Positions 6,797 to 13,717 of a stretch of DNA of 38,363 bases are shown here, piece after piece; position 1 is the stretch's first letter; each line of letters opens with the position of its first letter. This DNA comes from Spongiibacteraceae bacterium UBA5047. Its GTDB lineage: Bacteria; Pseudomonadota; Gammaproteobacteria; Pseudomonadales; Spongiibacteraceae. The position numbers and the translations under genes were made by a program. The notes beneath the pieces are model-generated. The model was not told where the DNA came from and did not search any database. It saw only the letters and a program-made list of their open reading frames with translations. The stretch lies in the NCBI GenBank assembly GCA_002415025.1, contig DIBR01000019.1:18577-56939 (forward strand), in the 5' to 3' direction.

Positions 6797-7978
6797 ATGA
6801 AAAAATTTATGTATACGGCGATAACACTGCTGACACTGGGTATTGTGTTTGGCTCCGTGTTCGGCTGGATTGAGTTTCGGGACCGCATGATAGGCAGTTT
6901 CATGGCTGCCTACGTACCGCCCGCAGTGGGCGTGGAAGCTGAACCTGCCATGGCAGGCCAGTGGGACAATACGCTGGCGGCCATTGGCACCATTCAAGCC
7001 GTGAACGGCGTTGACATCACTACCGAAGTTGGTGGGCTGGTGCACGAAATTTACTTCGCCTCAGGGCAGGCGGTAGAAGAAGGCGACGTGCTGATTCAGC
7101 TGGATGACGAGATAGAGCGCGCCAACCTCAAAAGCTTCAAAGCCCAATTGCGTCTTGCCAAAATCAACTACGATCGCGATGCCCGATTACTGCGAAGCAA
7201 TTCGATTTCCCGCACCAATTTCGACAAGGTCGAGGCGACCCTGCACGATATGCAGGCGCAGGTCGAAAGTACTCAGGCAACTATTTCCCAGAAGCAGATC
7301 AAGGCACCTTTTGCCGGGCGTCTCGGTATCCGTCAGGTAAACGTTGGCGAATATATTAGCAGCGGCGATGAAATTGTAACCCTGCAGGCGCTGGATGAGC
7401 TGCTAATAGATTTCCGGGTGCCCGAGCAATACTTCCCCCGGCTTTTTGTAGGGCAGCCCCTGCGTTTTACCGTGCCGGCCTTTGGCGACCGGGTATTTGA
7501 AGCCACGCTGTCGTCAATAAACGCCAAGGTTGATGAAGCGACCCGCAATATTGAAGTGCAAGGCAGCTTTAGCAATATTGATCAGAGTATTGTGCCGGGC
7601 ATGTTCGCCAATGTGACTATCGTACTCGATCAGCTTCAGAACGTTATTACTGTGCCGCAAACAGCCGTCAGCTACTCGCTGTATGGTGACTCGGTATTCG
7701 TTGTCAATGAAGAGCAGCTGGACCTTAAAACGCCTGACACCACAGTGAGCTTGCTGGGTTTTGATATTGACCTGTCGGCAATTCACAAAATGGAGCAGCC
7801 ACCGGAACGAGGACTGGTTGTAAGGCGTCGTTACGTCAAATTGGGGCAGCGACGCGAAGGTCAGGTTGCAATACGTGAAGGCGTTGAGGCTGGCGAACTG
7901 ATTGTTACCGCCGGACAGCTGAAATTAAACAACGGTACCCGTGTAAAAGTTATAGAGCCAACGGGCAAGGCGGAATAA
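6797..7978 (+). CDS. RND efflux periplasmic adaptor subunit
   Basis: A 393-residue membrane-fusion protein (MexH/VexC-like) that joins an inner-membrane RND pump to an outer-membrane channel. One N-terminal hydrophobic segment (about residues 5-22) anchors or exports it. The biotinyl-lipoyl halves are visible as IQAVNGVDITTEVGGLVHEIYFASGQAVEEGDVLIQLDD and IKAPFAGRLGIRQVNVGEYISSGDEIVTLQ. They flank an alpha-hairpin (SFKAQLRLAKINYDRDARLL to QATISQKQ). Beta-barrel and membrane-proximal domains follow (VPGMFANVTIVL, VPQTAVSYSLYGDSVFVV). It is 7 bp from the pump gene, clearly one operon. No outer-membrane factor gene is in the window, so a TolC-like protein from elsewhere is presumed. Confidence 0.95.
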   Translation: MKKFMYTAITLLTLGIVFGSVFGWIEFRDRMIGSFMAAYVPPAVGVEAEPAMAGQWDNTLAAIGTIQAVNGVDITTEVGGLVHEIYFASGQAVEEGDVLIQLDDEIERANLKSFKAQLRLAKINYDRDARLLRSNSISRTNFDKVEATLHDMQAQVESTQATISQKQIKAPFAGRLGIRQVNVGEYISSGDEIVTLQALDELLIDFRVPEQYFPRLFVGQPLRFTVPAFGDRVFEATLSSINAKVDEATRNIEVQGSFSNIDQSIVPGMFANVTIVLDQLQNVITVPQTAVSYSLYGDSVFVVNEEQLDLKTPDTTVSLLGFDIDLSAIHKMEQPPERGLVVRRRYVKLGQRREGQVAIREGVEAGELIVTAGQLKLNNGTRVKVIEPTGKAE

Positions 7979-7985
7979 CGCGGCC

Positions 7986-10900
7986 ATGAATTTCACCGAT
8001 ATATTCATACGCCGGCCGGTACTGGCAATTGTGCTCAGCTTGCTGCTGCTGGTAACGGGGCTTAAGGCTTTTGACGGTTTGCCGCTGCGCCAGTACCCCG
8101 AAATCACCTTTCCCGCCATCAATGTCACCACTGTATACCCCGGTGCGTCGGCTGCTCTCATCAAAGGGTTTGTCACTACACCAATTCTCAACGTGCTGGG
8201 TTCTGCAGAAGGTGTCGACTACTTAACGGCAACCAGCACCGATGGCATGTCGACGATCACTATTTTCCTAACCCCTGATTACGATGTCGATTCCGCCTTT
8301 CTGGAAGTCAGCGCCAAGGTCAACAAGGTTCGCAGCGAATTGCCCAAAGCCTCGGAAAATCCGCTGGTTGCGAAAATGGAGGGCATGGGCTCCGATACTT
8401 TGCAGTACATCAGCTTTGTCAGCGATGTGATGACCCAGGAACAAATCACGGATTACCTGACGAAAGTTGTACTGCCTGAAATCAGTACCATCGAGGGAAT
8501 GGGGCAGGCCGAAATCCGGGGCAAGCGATCCTTCGCCATGCGCGTCTGGCTCAACAGCGACCGTATGGCTTCGTTGGGTGTCTCCACTCAGGATGTGGAA
8601 CAGGCGCTGGCGCAGAACAACTATTTAAGCGCGGCGGGCAAGATAGAGGGCGCCTACGTCACATTCTCTGTGAGTGCTGAAACGGATCTGAGTTCGGTTT
8701 CTGATTTTGAACAGATTGTTATACGCAGTGACGCCCATGCACTTATTCGGCTGGGAGACGTTGCCAGGGTAGAGCTTGGTGCTGAACATTATCGCGATGT
8801 CATTCGCTATGGCGGCAAGCGCACGGTATTTATCAAGACCCAGGCCGCCGCACGGGCCAACCCGGTTGAAGTGGCCGGTAATGTACGCGAAGCACTGCCC
8901 CAGCTGCGTGAGCAATTGCCGCCCGAGCTGACAATGGAACTGGTCTTTGATACCACATTCGCTATCGAGCGCTCCATTGACGAAGTGGTGAAAACGCTGC
9001 TCGAAGCGAGTGTGATTGTTGTGCTGGTTATCCTGATATTTCTGGGTAATCTTCGCTCAGTGTTGATACCGGTAGTTACGATTCCGCTGTCATTGATCGG
9101 TGTCATGCTGTTGATGTTAATGATGGGCTTTTCCATCAATCTGTTGACGCTGCTTGCCATGGTGTTGGCGATCGGGCTGGTGGTTGATGACGCTATTGTC
9201 GTGCTGGAAAATATTCAGCGACATATCGAAGAGGGCGCCTCTACGATGCAGGCCTCCCTTATCGGTGCGCGGGAAATAGCCTTTCCTGTGGTGGCTATGA
9301 CGCTCACGCTGGCGGCTGTCTATGGTCCCGTGGGCTTTCTGGGCGGGCTTACCGGGGCGCTATTTACCGAGTTTGCCTTTACCCTGGCAGCGGCCGTTAT
9401 TGTTTCTGGTGTTGTGGCGCTCACGCTATCGCCGATGATGTGTTCGCGCATTCTTAAAACCGAGGAGGAGAGCGGTCGCTTTGCCAGTGGGGTGAATTCT
9501 GTACTGGAAGCGCTGACGCAACTCTATTTGCGCGCCTTGAACGAGGCGATAAAAATGCGCTGGCTCACGGTGCTGTTTTGCGGAATCATTCTGACCTGCA
9601 TTTATTTCCTCTACGACTCCATTCATCAGGAGCTGGCACCGCAAGAAGATGATGGCGTTGTTATCGTAACCGGTACCGGACCTATCGATGCCAACGCCAG
9701 TTATATGGAAAAATATGTGGCCCAGGCCGAGGCTGCCGTGGCGGGTGTTGAAGAGCGTGAACGCAGTTTTTTCTGGGTGTCGGACAATAATGTGTTCTCG
9801 CTGGTTATGCTTGAACCCTGGGAAGATCGTGAGCGTAGTGCCAAGGATATTCAGGATGCTTTACTGGCAGATCTGAATAGCGTCACCGGTTTGCAGTTGT
9901 ATACCTACAATATGCCGTCCTTGCCCGGTTCGACGGGAGGCCTGCCACTGCAATACGTACTCACAGCGACTGTATCGGATGAGCTGCTGTTTCAGGTGGC
10001 GAGCACAATCCGCGAACAGGCAATGGCCAGCGGTATGTTTACCTACGTGAGCCAAGATCTGAAATTCAACAAGCCCGAGCTGAAACTCAGCATCAATCGC
10101 TCGATGGCCGGTGAGCTCGGGGTGTCCATGGAGGCCATTGGCCAGACACTGGCCAGCTATCTGGGCGAGGCCAACAGTGGCCGCTTCAGCGTAGATAACC
10201 GCAGCTACAAGGTGATTGCCCAGGCGGACGGTCCCTTTAGATATAACCCTGAATCCCTGTCGAATTACCACGTTGAGGCGATGACCGGAGAAATGGTGCC
10301 GCTGTCGACCTTCGTCAGCATGGAAATAAAATCTTCCCCGAACAAACTGAGCCAGTTCCAGCAGCTAAACGCGACCTATATCGGTGCCATGCTGGCGCCC
10401 GGCGTCAGTATGGGTGAAGCGGTAAAATTCATGGACGAGCTGTCGGAGAAAAACCTGCCGGAAGGTTTCGATCATGACTACATGGGTCAGTCACGGCAGT
10501 TTCTGGAAGAGGGCAATGTTTTGCTCGCAACATTCGGCTTTTCGTTTTTGTTGATCTATCTGGTGCTCGCTGCCCAGTTTGAAAGTTTCCGCGACCCTAT
10601 TATTGTTCTCATTAGCGTGCCGATGTCAGTATGCGGCGCCCTGATTCCGCTTGCGGTTGGCATGTCCACGCTGAATATCTATTCGCAAATCGGTTTGATT
10701 ACCCTGATCGGTTTGATCAGTAAACACGGCATTCTGATTGTGGATTTTGCCAACAATCTGCAGGAAAGAGAGGGGCTGACAATTCGTGAGGCTGCCAAGC
10801 GTGCCGCTGCCGTGCGCCTGCGCCCCATACTTATGACAACCGCCGCCATGGTCTTCGGTGTGCTACCGTTGCTGATGGCCAGCGGTGCCGGTGCCGAAAG

Positions 10901-11042
10901 CCGATTCAGTATCGGTCTTGTTATTACTGCCGGTATGTCGATTGGCACCGTCTTCACCCTGTTTGCGGTACCGGTGCTATACACATTCTTTGCCCGCGAT
11001 CGTCGCGAGCACGATAATTCAGCTACACGTTTACCTAGTTAG
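7986..11042 (+). CDS. RND multidrug efflux transporter permease
   Basis: A 1018-residue RND pump of the hydrophobe/amphiphile efflux family, closest in style to MexI/VexD-like proteins. The family exports drugs, dyes or metabolites from the periplasm by proton antiport in trimers. The opening FTDIFIRRPVLAIVLSLLLL is the first membrane segment. The proton-relay pair D401-D402 sits in AIGLVVDDAIVVLENI in TM4. A second TM block begins at VLLATFGFSFLLIYLVLAAQFESF and includes GLISKHGILIVDFAN. Twelve membrane segments and two large periplasmic loops fit the usual topology, with length near the family norm. Substrate cannot be inferred from sequence. Confidence 0.96.
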   Translation: MNFTDIFIRRPVLAIVLSLLLLVTGLKAFDGLPLRQYPEITFPAINVTTVYPGASAALIKGFVTTPILNVLGSAEGVDYLTATSTDGMSTITIFLTPDYDVDSAFLEVSAKVNKVRSELPKASENPLVAKMEGMGSDTLQYISFVSDVMTQEQITDYLTKVVLPEISTIEGMGQAEIRGKRSFAMRVWLNSDRMASLGVSTQDVEQALAQNNYLSAAGKIEGAYVTFSVSAETDLSSVSDFEQIVIRSDAHALIRLGDVARVELGAEHYRDVIRYGGKRTVFIKTQAAARANPVEVAGNVREALPQLREQLPPELTMELVFDTTFAIERSIDEVVKTLLEASVIVVLVILIFLGNLRSVLIPVVTIPLSLIGVMLLMLMMGFSINLLTLLAMVLAIGLVVDDAIVVLENIQRHIEEGASTMQASLIGAREIAFPVVAMTLTLAAVYGPVGFLGGLTGALFTEFAFTLAAAVIVSGVVALTLSPMMCSRILKTEEESGRFASGVNSVLEALTQLYLRALNEAIKMRWLTVLFCGIILTCIYFLYDSIHQELAPQEDDGVVIVTGTGPIDANASYMEKYVAQAEAAVAGVEERERSFFWVSDNNVFSLVMLEPWEDRERSAKDIQDALLADLNSVTGLQLYTYNMPSLPGSTGGLPLQYVLTATVSDELLFQVASTIREQAMASGMFTYVSQDLKFNKPELKLSINRSMAGELGVSMEAIGQTLASYLGEANSGRFSVDNRSYKVIAQADGPFRYNPESLSNYHVEAMTGEMVPLSTFVSMEIKSSPNKLSQFQQLNATYIGAMLAPGVSMGEAVKFMDELSEKNLPEGFDHDYMGQSRQFLEEGNVLLATFGFSFLLIYLVLAAQFESFRDPIIVLISVPMSVCGALIPLAVGMSTLNIYSQIGLITLIGLISKHGILIVDFANNLQEREGLTIREAAKRAAAVRLRPILMTTAAMVFGVLPLLMASGAGAESRFSIGLVITAGMSIGTVFTLFAVPVLYTFFARDRREHDNSATRLPS

Positions 11043-11054
11043 GGGAGGCCGCCA

Positions 11055-11441
11055 ATGAAGGGCGAAGACTACATCCAGCAAGCGATACAAACCGAATCCC
11101 AGCCCAGCGAAGAGCAACTGTCGCGTGTCAATCTGCGTATTCTGCACGCACTGATGGGCCTGCAGACGGAGACCGCAGAACTGACCGATGCCGTAAAACG
11201 GCATATCTTTTACGGCACGGAACTGGACAAGGTTAATCTGGTTGAAGAGATTGGTGACGTGTTCTGGTACGTAGCCATCCTGATGGATGAATTGAAACTC
11301 GATGTTGGTGACAAGGCCAGCTTTGAACACGCCATGAAAGTGAATATCGACAAGTTGCGCGCACGTTACCCCAACAAGTTTACCGAGCACGATGCGGTAA
11401 ACCGCGACCTGAATACCGAGCGCAAGATATTGGAGCAGTGA
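11055..11441 (+). CDS. MazG-like nucleotide pyrophosphohydrolase
   Basis: A 128-residue all-alpha NTP pyrophosphohydrolase of the MazG-like group, which hydrolyses (d)NTPs to monophosphate and pyrophosphate, often as house-cleaning. The metal-binding pattern is visible as E39-x2-E42 (LQTETAELTDAVKRH), then E65-x2-D68 (VEEIGDVFWYV) 22 residues later. This fits the EXXE(12-28)EXXD rule. A single domain of this size differs from the two-domain E. coli MazG. It starts 12 bp after the pump gene behind GGGGAGG. A 9-bp inverted repeat spans its last codons and stop, next to the REP-like element. Substrate range is unknown. Confidence 0.88.
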   Translation: MKGEDYIQQAIQTESQPSEEQLSRVNLRILHALMGLQTETAELTDAVKRHIFYGTELDKVNLVEEIGDVFWYVAILMDELKLDVGDKASFEHAMKVNIDKLRARYPNKFTEHDAVNRDLNTERKILEQ

Positions 11442-11450
11442 ATATCTTGC
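11422..11450. repeat. 9-bp stem-loop over the MazG-like stop codon
   Basis: GCAAGATAT (11422-11430) and ATATCTTGC (11442-11450) are exact complements with an 11-nt loop that contains the TGA stop (11439-11441). There is no T-tract, so it is not a classic intrinsic terminator. It could act in RNA 3'-end stability. Its last two bases overlap the adjacent 7-bp hairpin. Confidence 0.75.
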
Positions 11451-11564
11451 CTGAAGCGCTGCGCTTATTCAGGCCTACCGGCTCAGGCCGCAGGCCCGCA
11501 TAAGCGCAGCGTTGCTGCTCATCGGTAATTATGAATGGTGTGGGAGCCTGCCCTGCAGGCGAAT
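11449..11564 (+). repeat. Composite intergenic repeat, copy A (hairpins plus REP-like palindrome)
   Basis: Three parts are visible. The first is a hairpin GCCTGAA/TTCAGGC (11449-11455/11468-11474) with a 12-nt loop GCGCTGCGCTTA. The second is a degenerate opposite-facing unit CCCGCA-TAAGCGCAGCGT (11495-11512) whose right stem is lost. The third is a REP-like palindrome TGTGGGAGCC...GGCGAAT (11539-11564) with stem GCCTGC/GCAGGC around CCT. The style recalls pseudomonad REP sequences. Reverse-complemented, copy B at 13596-13706 has the same parts in the same order. It fills most of the gap between the MazG-like and crotonase genes. Confidence 0.82.
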
Positions 11565-11572
11565 AGAGCAGA

Positions 11573-12388
11573 TTACAGCCCGGGCCACTGCGGCGCACGC
11601 TTCTCCTGAAACGCCTGCATGGCTTCCTCCATGCAGCCGGTAAAACATCCCAGCACCTGCGTTCGATTTTCCAGCTCCATCGCCTGTCTCAGGCCGGGGG
11701 CGTCAATATTTGAGCGCAAGCCTTTCTTCGTCATCCATACGCCGTATTCGGCGTTGGCTGCAATCATCCGGGCTTTTTCGAGGGCGCTCTCCAGCAGCTG
11801 TTCCGGCGCGACTGTTTGCGAGGTTAGCCGCAAGGTTTTTGCTTCTTCTGCGTCAAAAATTCTTCCGGTCAGCATTAATTCCGCGGCGTCGGAGGCGCCT
11901 ACCAGCCGGGGCAGAAAATAACTGGTTCCCACGTCGCAGGATGACAGCCCGGTTTTGATAAACACCGAGCCGAACCTGGCTGCCGTTGAGGCAATGCGAA
12001 TATCGCAGGCCAGCGTGAGTGCGAGACCACCGCCGACGGCGGCCCCATTCACCGCCGCAATAACCGGTTTATCGCATTCGTGAATGGCCAGCATCAGCTC
12101 GGCGAGGTATTCCTGAAACTTGTAGGTGTAGCCGAGCTGGCCCATGCCGTCAGTTCCGGGAATTGTGCCGGGGCCGGCAGAACTGTTCTTTAAATCAGCG
12201 CCTGCGCAAAAGCCCTTGCCGGCGCCGGTTAGAATGACAACCCGTGTCTTGCGATCATTGTTCAACGCGGTGAAGGCCTCGAGCAGGTCCCCGATCAAGG
12301 CCTCGTTTAGCGCATTCAGACTGTCCGGGCGATTCAGGTTGATGCATTGAATGCCGTCGTCAAGTTGCTCGATGGTAATAGTGTTCAT
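11573..12388 (-). CDS. Enoyl-CoA hydratase/isomerase (crotonase) family protein
   Basis: A 271-residue crotonase-fold protein. The family acts on CoA thioesters, stabilising an enolate in an oxyanion hole. Visible blocks are INLNRPDSLNALN near residue 17, ILTGAGKGFCAGADLK (about 52-67), KPVIAAVNGAAVGGGLALTL and a CDVGTSYFLPRLVG stretch. The two glutamates of classical enoyl-CoA hydratase are absent: the first position reads GGGLALT and the second FGSVFI. An aspartate in CDVGT, comparable to the catalytic Asp of dienoyl-CoA isomerase, is kept. It may therefore be an isomerase or thioesterase-type member and not a hydratase. GGAG (12397-12400 on the minus strand) supports the ATG at 12388. It is divergent from the patatin gene. 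Confidence 0.9.
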   Translation of the reverse strand: MNTITIEQLDDGIQCINLNRPDSLNALNEALIGDLLEAFTALNNDRKTRVVILTGAGKGFCAGADLKNSSAGPGTIPGTDGMGQLGYTYKFQEYLAELMLAIHECDKPVIAAVNGAAVGGGLALTLACDIRIASTAARFGSVFIKTGLSSCDVGTSYFLPRLVGASDAAELMLTGRIFDAEEAKTLRLTSQTVAPEQLLESALEKARMIAANAEYGVWMTKKGLRSNIDAPGLRQAMELENRTQVLGCFTGCMEEAMQAFQEKRAPQWPGL

Positions 12389-12424
12389 AGTGCGTGCTCC
12401 GAAGACAGGTCAATGAATGTTTTC

Positions 12425-12430
12425 AGTATA
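12425..12430 (-). promoter_or_regulatory. Weak -10 candidate for the crotonase gene
   Basis: TATACT on the minus strand lies 36 nt before the crotonase ATG in the 141-bp divergent region. No convincing -35 is seen. The overlapping plus-strand TATAGA (12427-12432) could serve the patatin gene, so the two promoters may overlap. Confidence 0.3.
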
Positions 12431-12529
12431 GATTGCTAGCGGCGTTAACAGGTTACGATTCCGTCAGTTCGGGTGAGCTTCGGGAAAATTTCTTTTAGAA
12501 TCAGGGTTCGTCGAATCGCCGGGAATATT

Positions 12530-13585
12530 GTGAAAGCGCCACTGTGTTTTAAGGCTGGCCCTGCGGCCAGAAAGATCATTGAGAAGGAAGGGCTGACACC
12601 CGATACCATTGAAGCTATGGCCGGAGCTGCCGGCGGCCCCAAATGGCTGGTGCTGGCCGCAATGGATAAATGGTTGTTTGGCGAGTGGCTTGCACCGCGC
12701 AGCCGGCCAATGCCGCTGGTGGGTGCTTCAATCGGCAGCTGGCGTTTTGCTGCGGTATCGCAGGCAGACCCGGTTGCGGCGATCGAAAAGCTGGAACGCC
12801 TGTATATAGAGCAGTCCTACAGTGCGAAACCAAGTTACAGCGAAGTCACGACCACCGCGCGACGGGTGCTTGCCGAGCTGCTCGGTGAGCACGGCGCAGC
12901 GCAGATACTGTCTCATCCCTGGGCGAGGCTGCATGTCGTTACTGCGTTGTGTAAAGGGTGGACGGGCCGGGATAGCATGCTGCCGATGATCAGTGGTTTC
13001 GGGCTGGCAAGCGCTGTTAATACGTTCAACCGTAACACGCTGTCGCTTTTTCTTGAGCGCCATGTATTTTGCGATTTGAGAGACGGGCATTTGCCCGAGC
13101 AAGCTTTTCCGGGCTTCGCGACTCAGCTTCCGGCACTTACCGAAGAAAATCTTGCGTCATCGCTTCTGGCAAGTGGCTCAATTCCTTTTGTTATGGAGGC
13201 GGTGAATATTGCCGGCAAAACGGGTCGGTACCGTGATGGCGGTATGGTGGATTACCATATGGATTTGCCGCTGAGCGCTGATGGATTGGTGTTGATGCCG
13301 CACTTCTCCAAGCTCATAGTGCCTGGCTGGCTGGATAAATTCGTACCCTGGCGTAAGCCTCGCTACCTGGATAATACGCTGGTCATTCATCCGAGCGATG
13401 AGTGGATTGCTTCGCTGCCCAACCAGAAAATTCCTGATAGGACTGATTTTCAACGTTACAGCGATGACTATCAGGCTCGCATTCGCGATTGGCGCAAAGT
13501 TGTTGAGCGAAGTCAGGAACTGGCCGATTTTCTTGCGGAGCGTTTAGAGAAGCAGGATATTTCGAATCTTCTGCAAGACGTTTAA
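12530..13585 (+). CDS. Patatin-like phospholipase family protein
   Basis: A 351-residue patatin-like acyl hydrolase, a family that cleaves acyl esters of lipids with a Ser-Asp dyad. The nucleophile elbow is GASIG with Ser67. The dyad aspartate is Asp236 in DGGMVDYH. An oxyanion-hole-like glycine stretch AGAAGGPKW is at residues 31-39. GTG 12530 is chosen: it places KAPLCFKAGPAARKIIEKEG at the N-terminus, as expected for this subgroup, with GGGAA just upstream. The longer GTG start at 12473 lacks a ribosome site. No signal peptide is seen, so it is probably cytoplasmic. It converges on the giant gene with 132 bp between stops, filled by repeat copy B. Confidence 0.85.
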   Translation: MKAPLCFKAGPAARKIIEKEGLTPDTIEAMAGAAGGPKWLVLAAMDKWLFGEWLAPRSRPMPLVGASIGSWRFAAVSQADPVAAIEKLERLYIEQSYSAKPSYSEVTTTARRVLAELLGEHGAAQILSHPWARLHVVTALCKGWTGRDSMLPMISGFGLASAVNTFNRNTLSLFLERHVFCDLRDGHLPEQAFPGFATQLPALTEENLASSLLASGSIPFVMEAVNIAGKTGRYRDGGMVDYHMDLPLSADGLVLMPHFSKLIVPGWLDKFVPWRKPRYLDNTLVIHPSDEWIASLPNQKIPDRTDFQRYSDDYQARIRDWRKVVERSQELADFLAERLEKQDISNLLQDV

Positions 13586-13595
13586 TGATGGAAGA

Positions 13596-13706
13596 ATTCG
13601 CCAGCAGGGCTGGCTCCTACGGAAACGGCGAACCCCCGCCCGCAACGCTATGCTTATGCGGGCCTACACTTCTGCCGTAGGCCGGAATAAGCGCAGCGTT
13701 TCCGGC
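13596..13706 (-). repeat. Composite intergenic repeat, copy B (inverted relative to copy A)
   Basis: On the plus strand it contains a REP-like palindrome ATTCGCCAGC...GGCTCCTAC (13596-13620, stem GCCAGC/GCTGGC around AGG). Next is a hairpin GCCCGCA/TGCGGGC (13638-13644/13657-13663) with a 12-nt loop, then CCTAC...GTAGG. Last is a hairpin GCCGGAA/TTCCGGC (13681-13687/13700-13706) with loop TAAGCGCAGCGT. All 7-bp stems are perfect while their sequences differ from copy A. The last hairpin lies 11 nt beyond the giant gene's stop and could mark the end of its transcript, though no T-tract follows. Confidence 0.85.
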
Positions 13707-13717
13707 AGGGAGGAGTA

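Noticed and set aside
12473..12529. Longer GTG start for the patatin-like protein
   Set aside because: No ribosome site precedes it and the added residues (MSFGKISFRIRV...) do not fit the family N-terminus; GTG 12530 is better placed.
11449..13706. Composite transposon carrying the crotonase and patatin genes
   Set aside because: The inverted repeats flank the pair, but no transposase is present and no target duplication is evident; repeat spread unit by unit is simpler.
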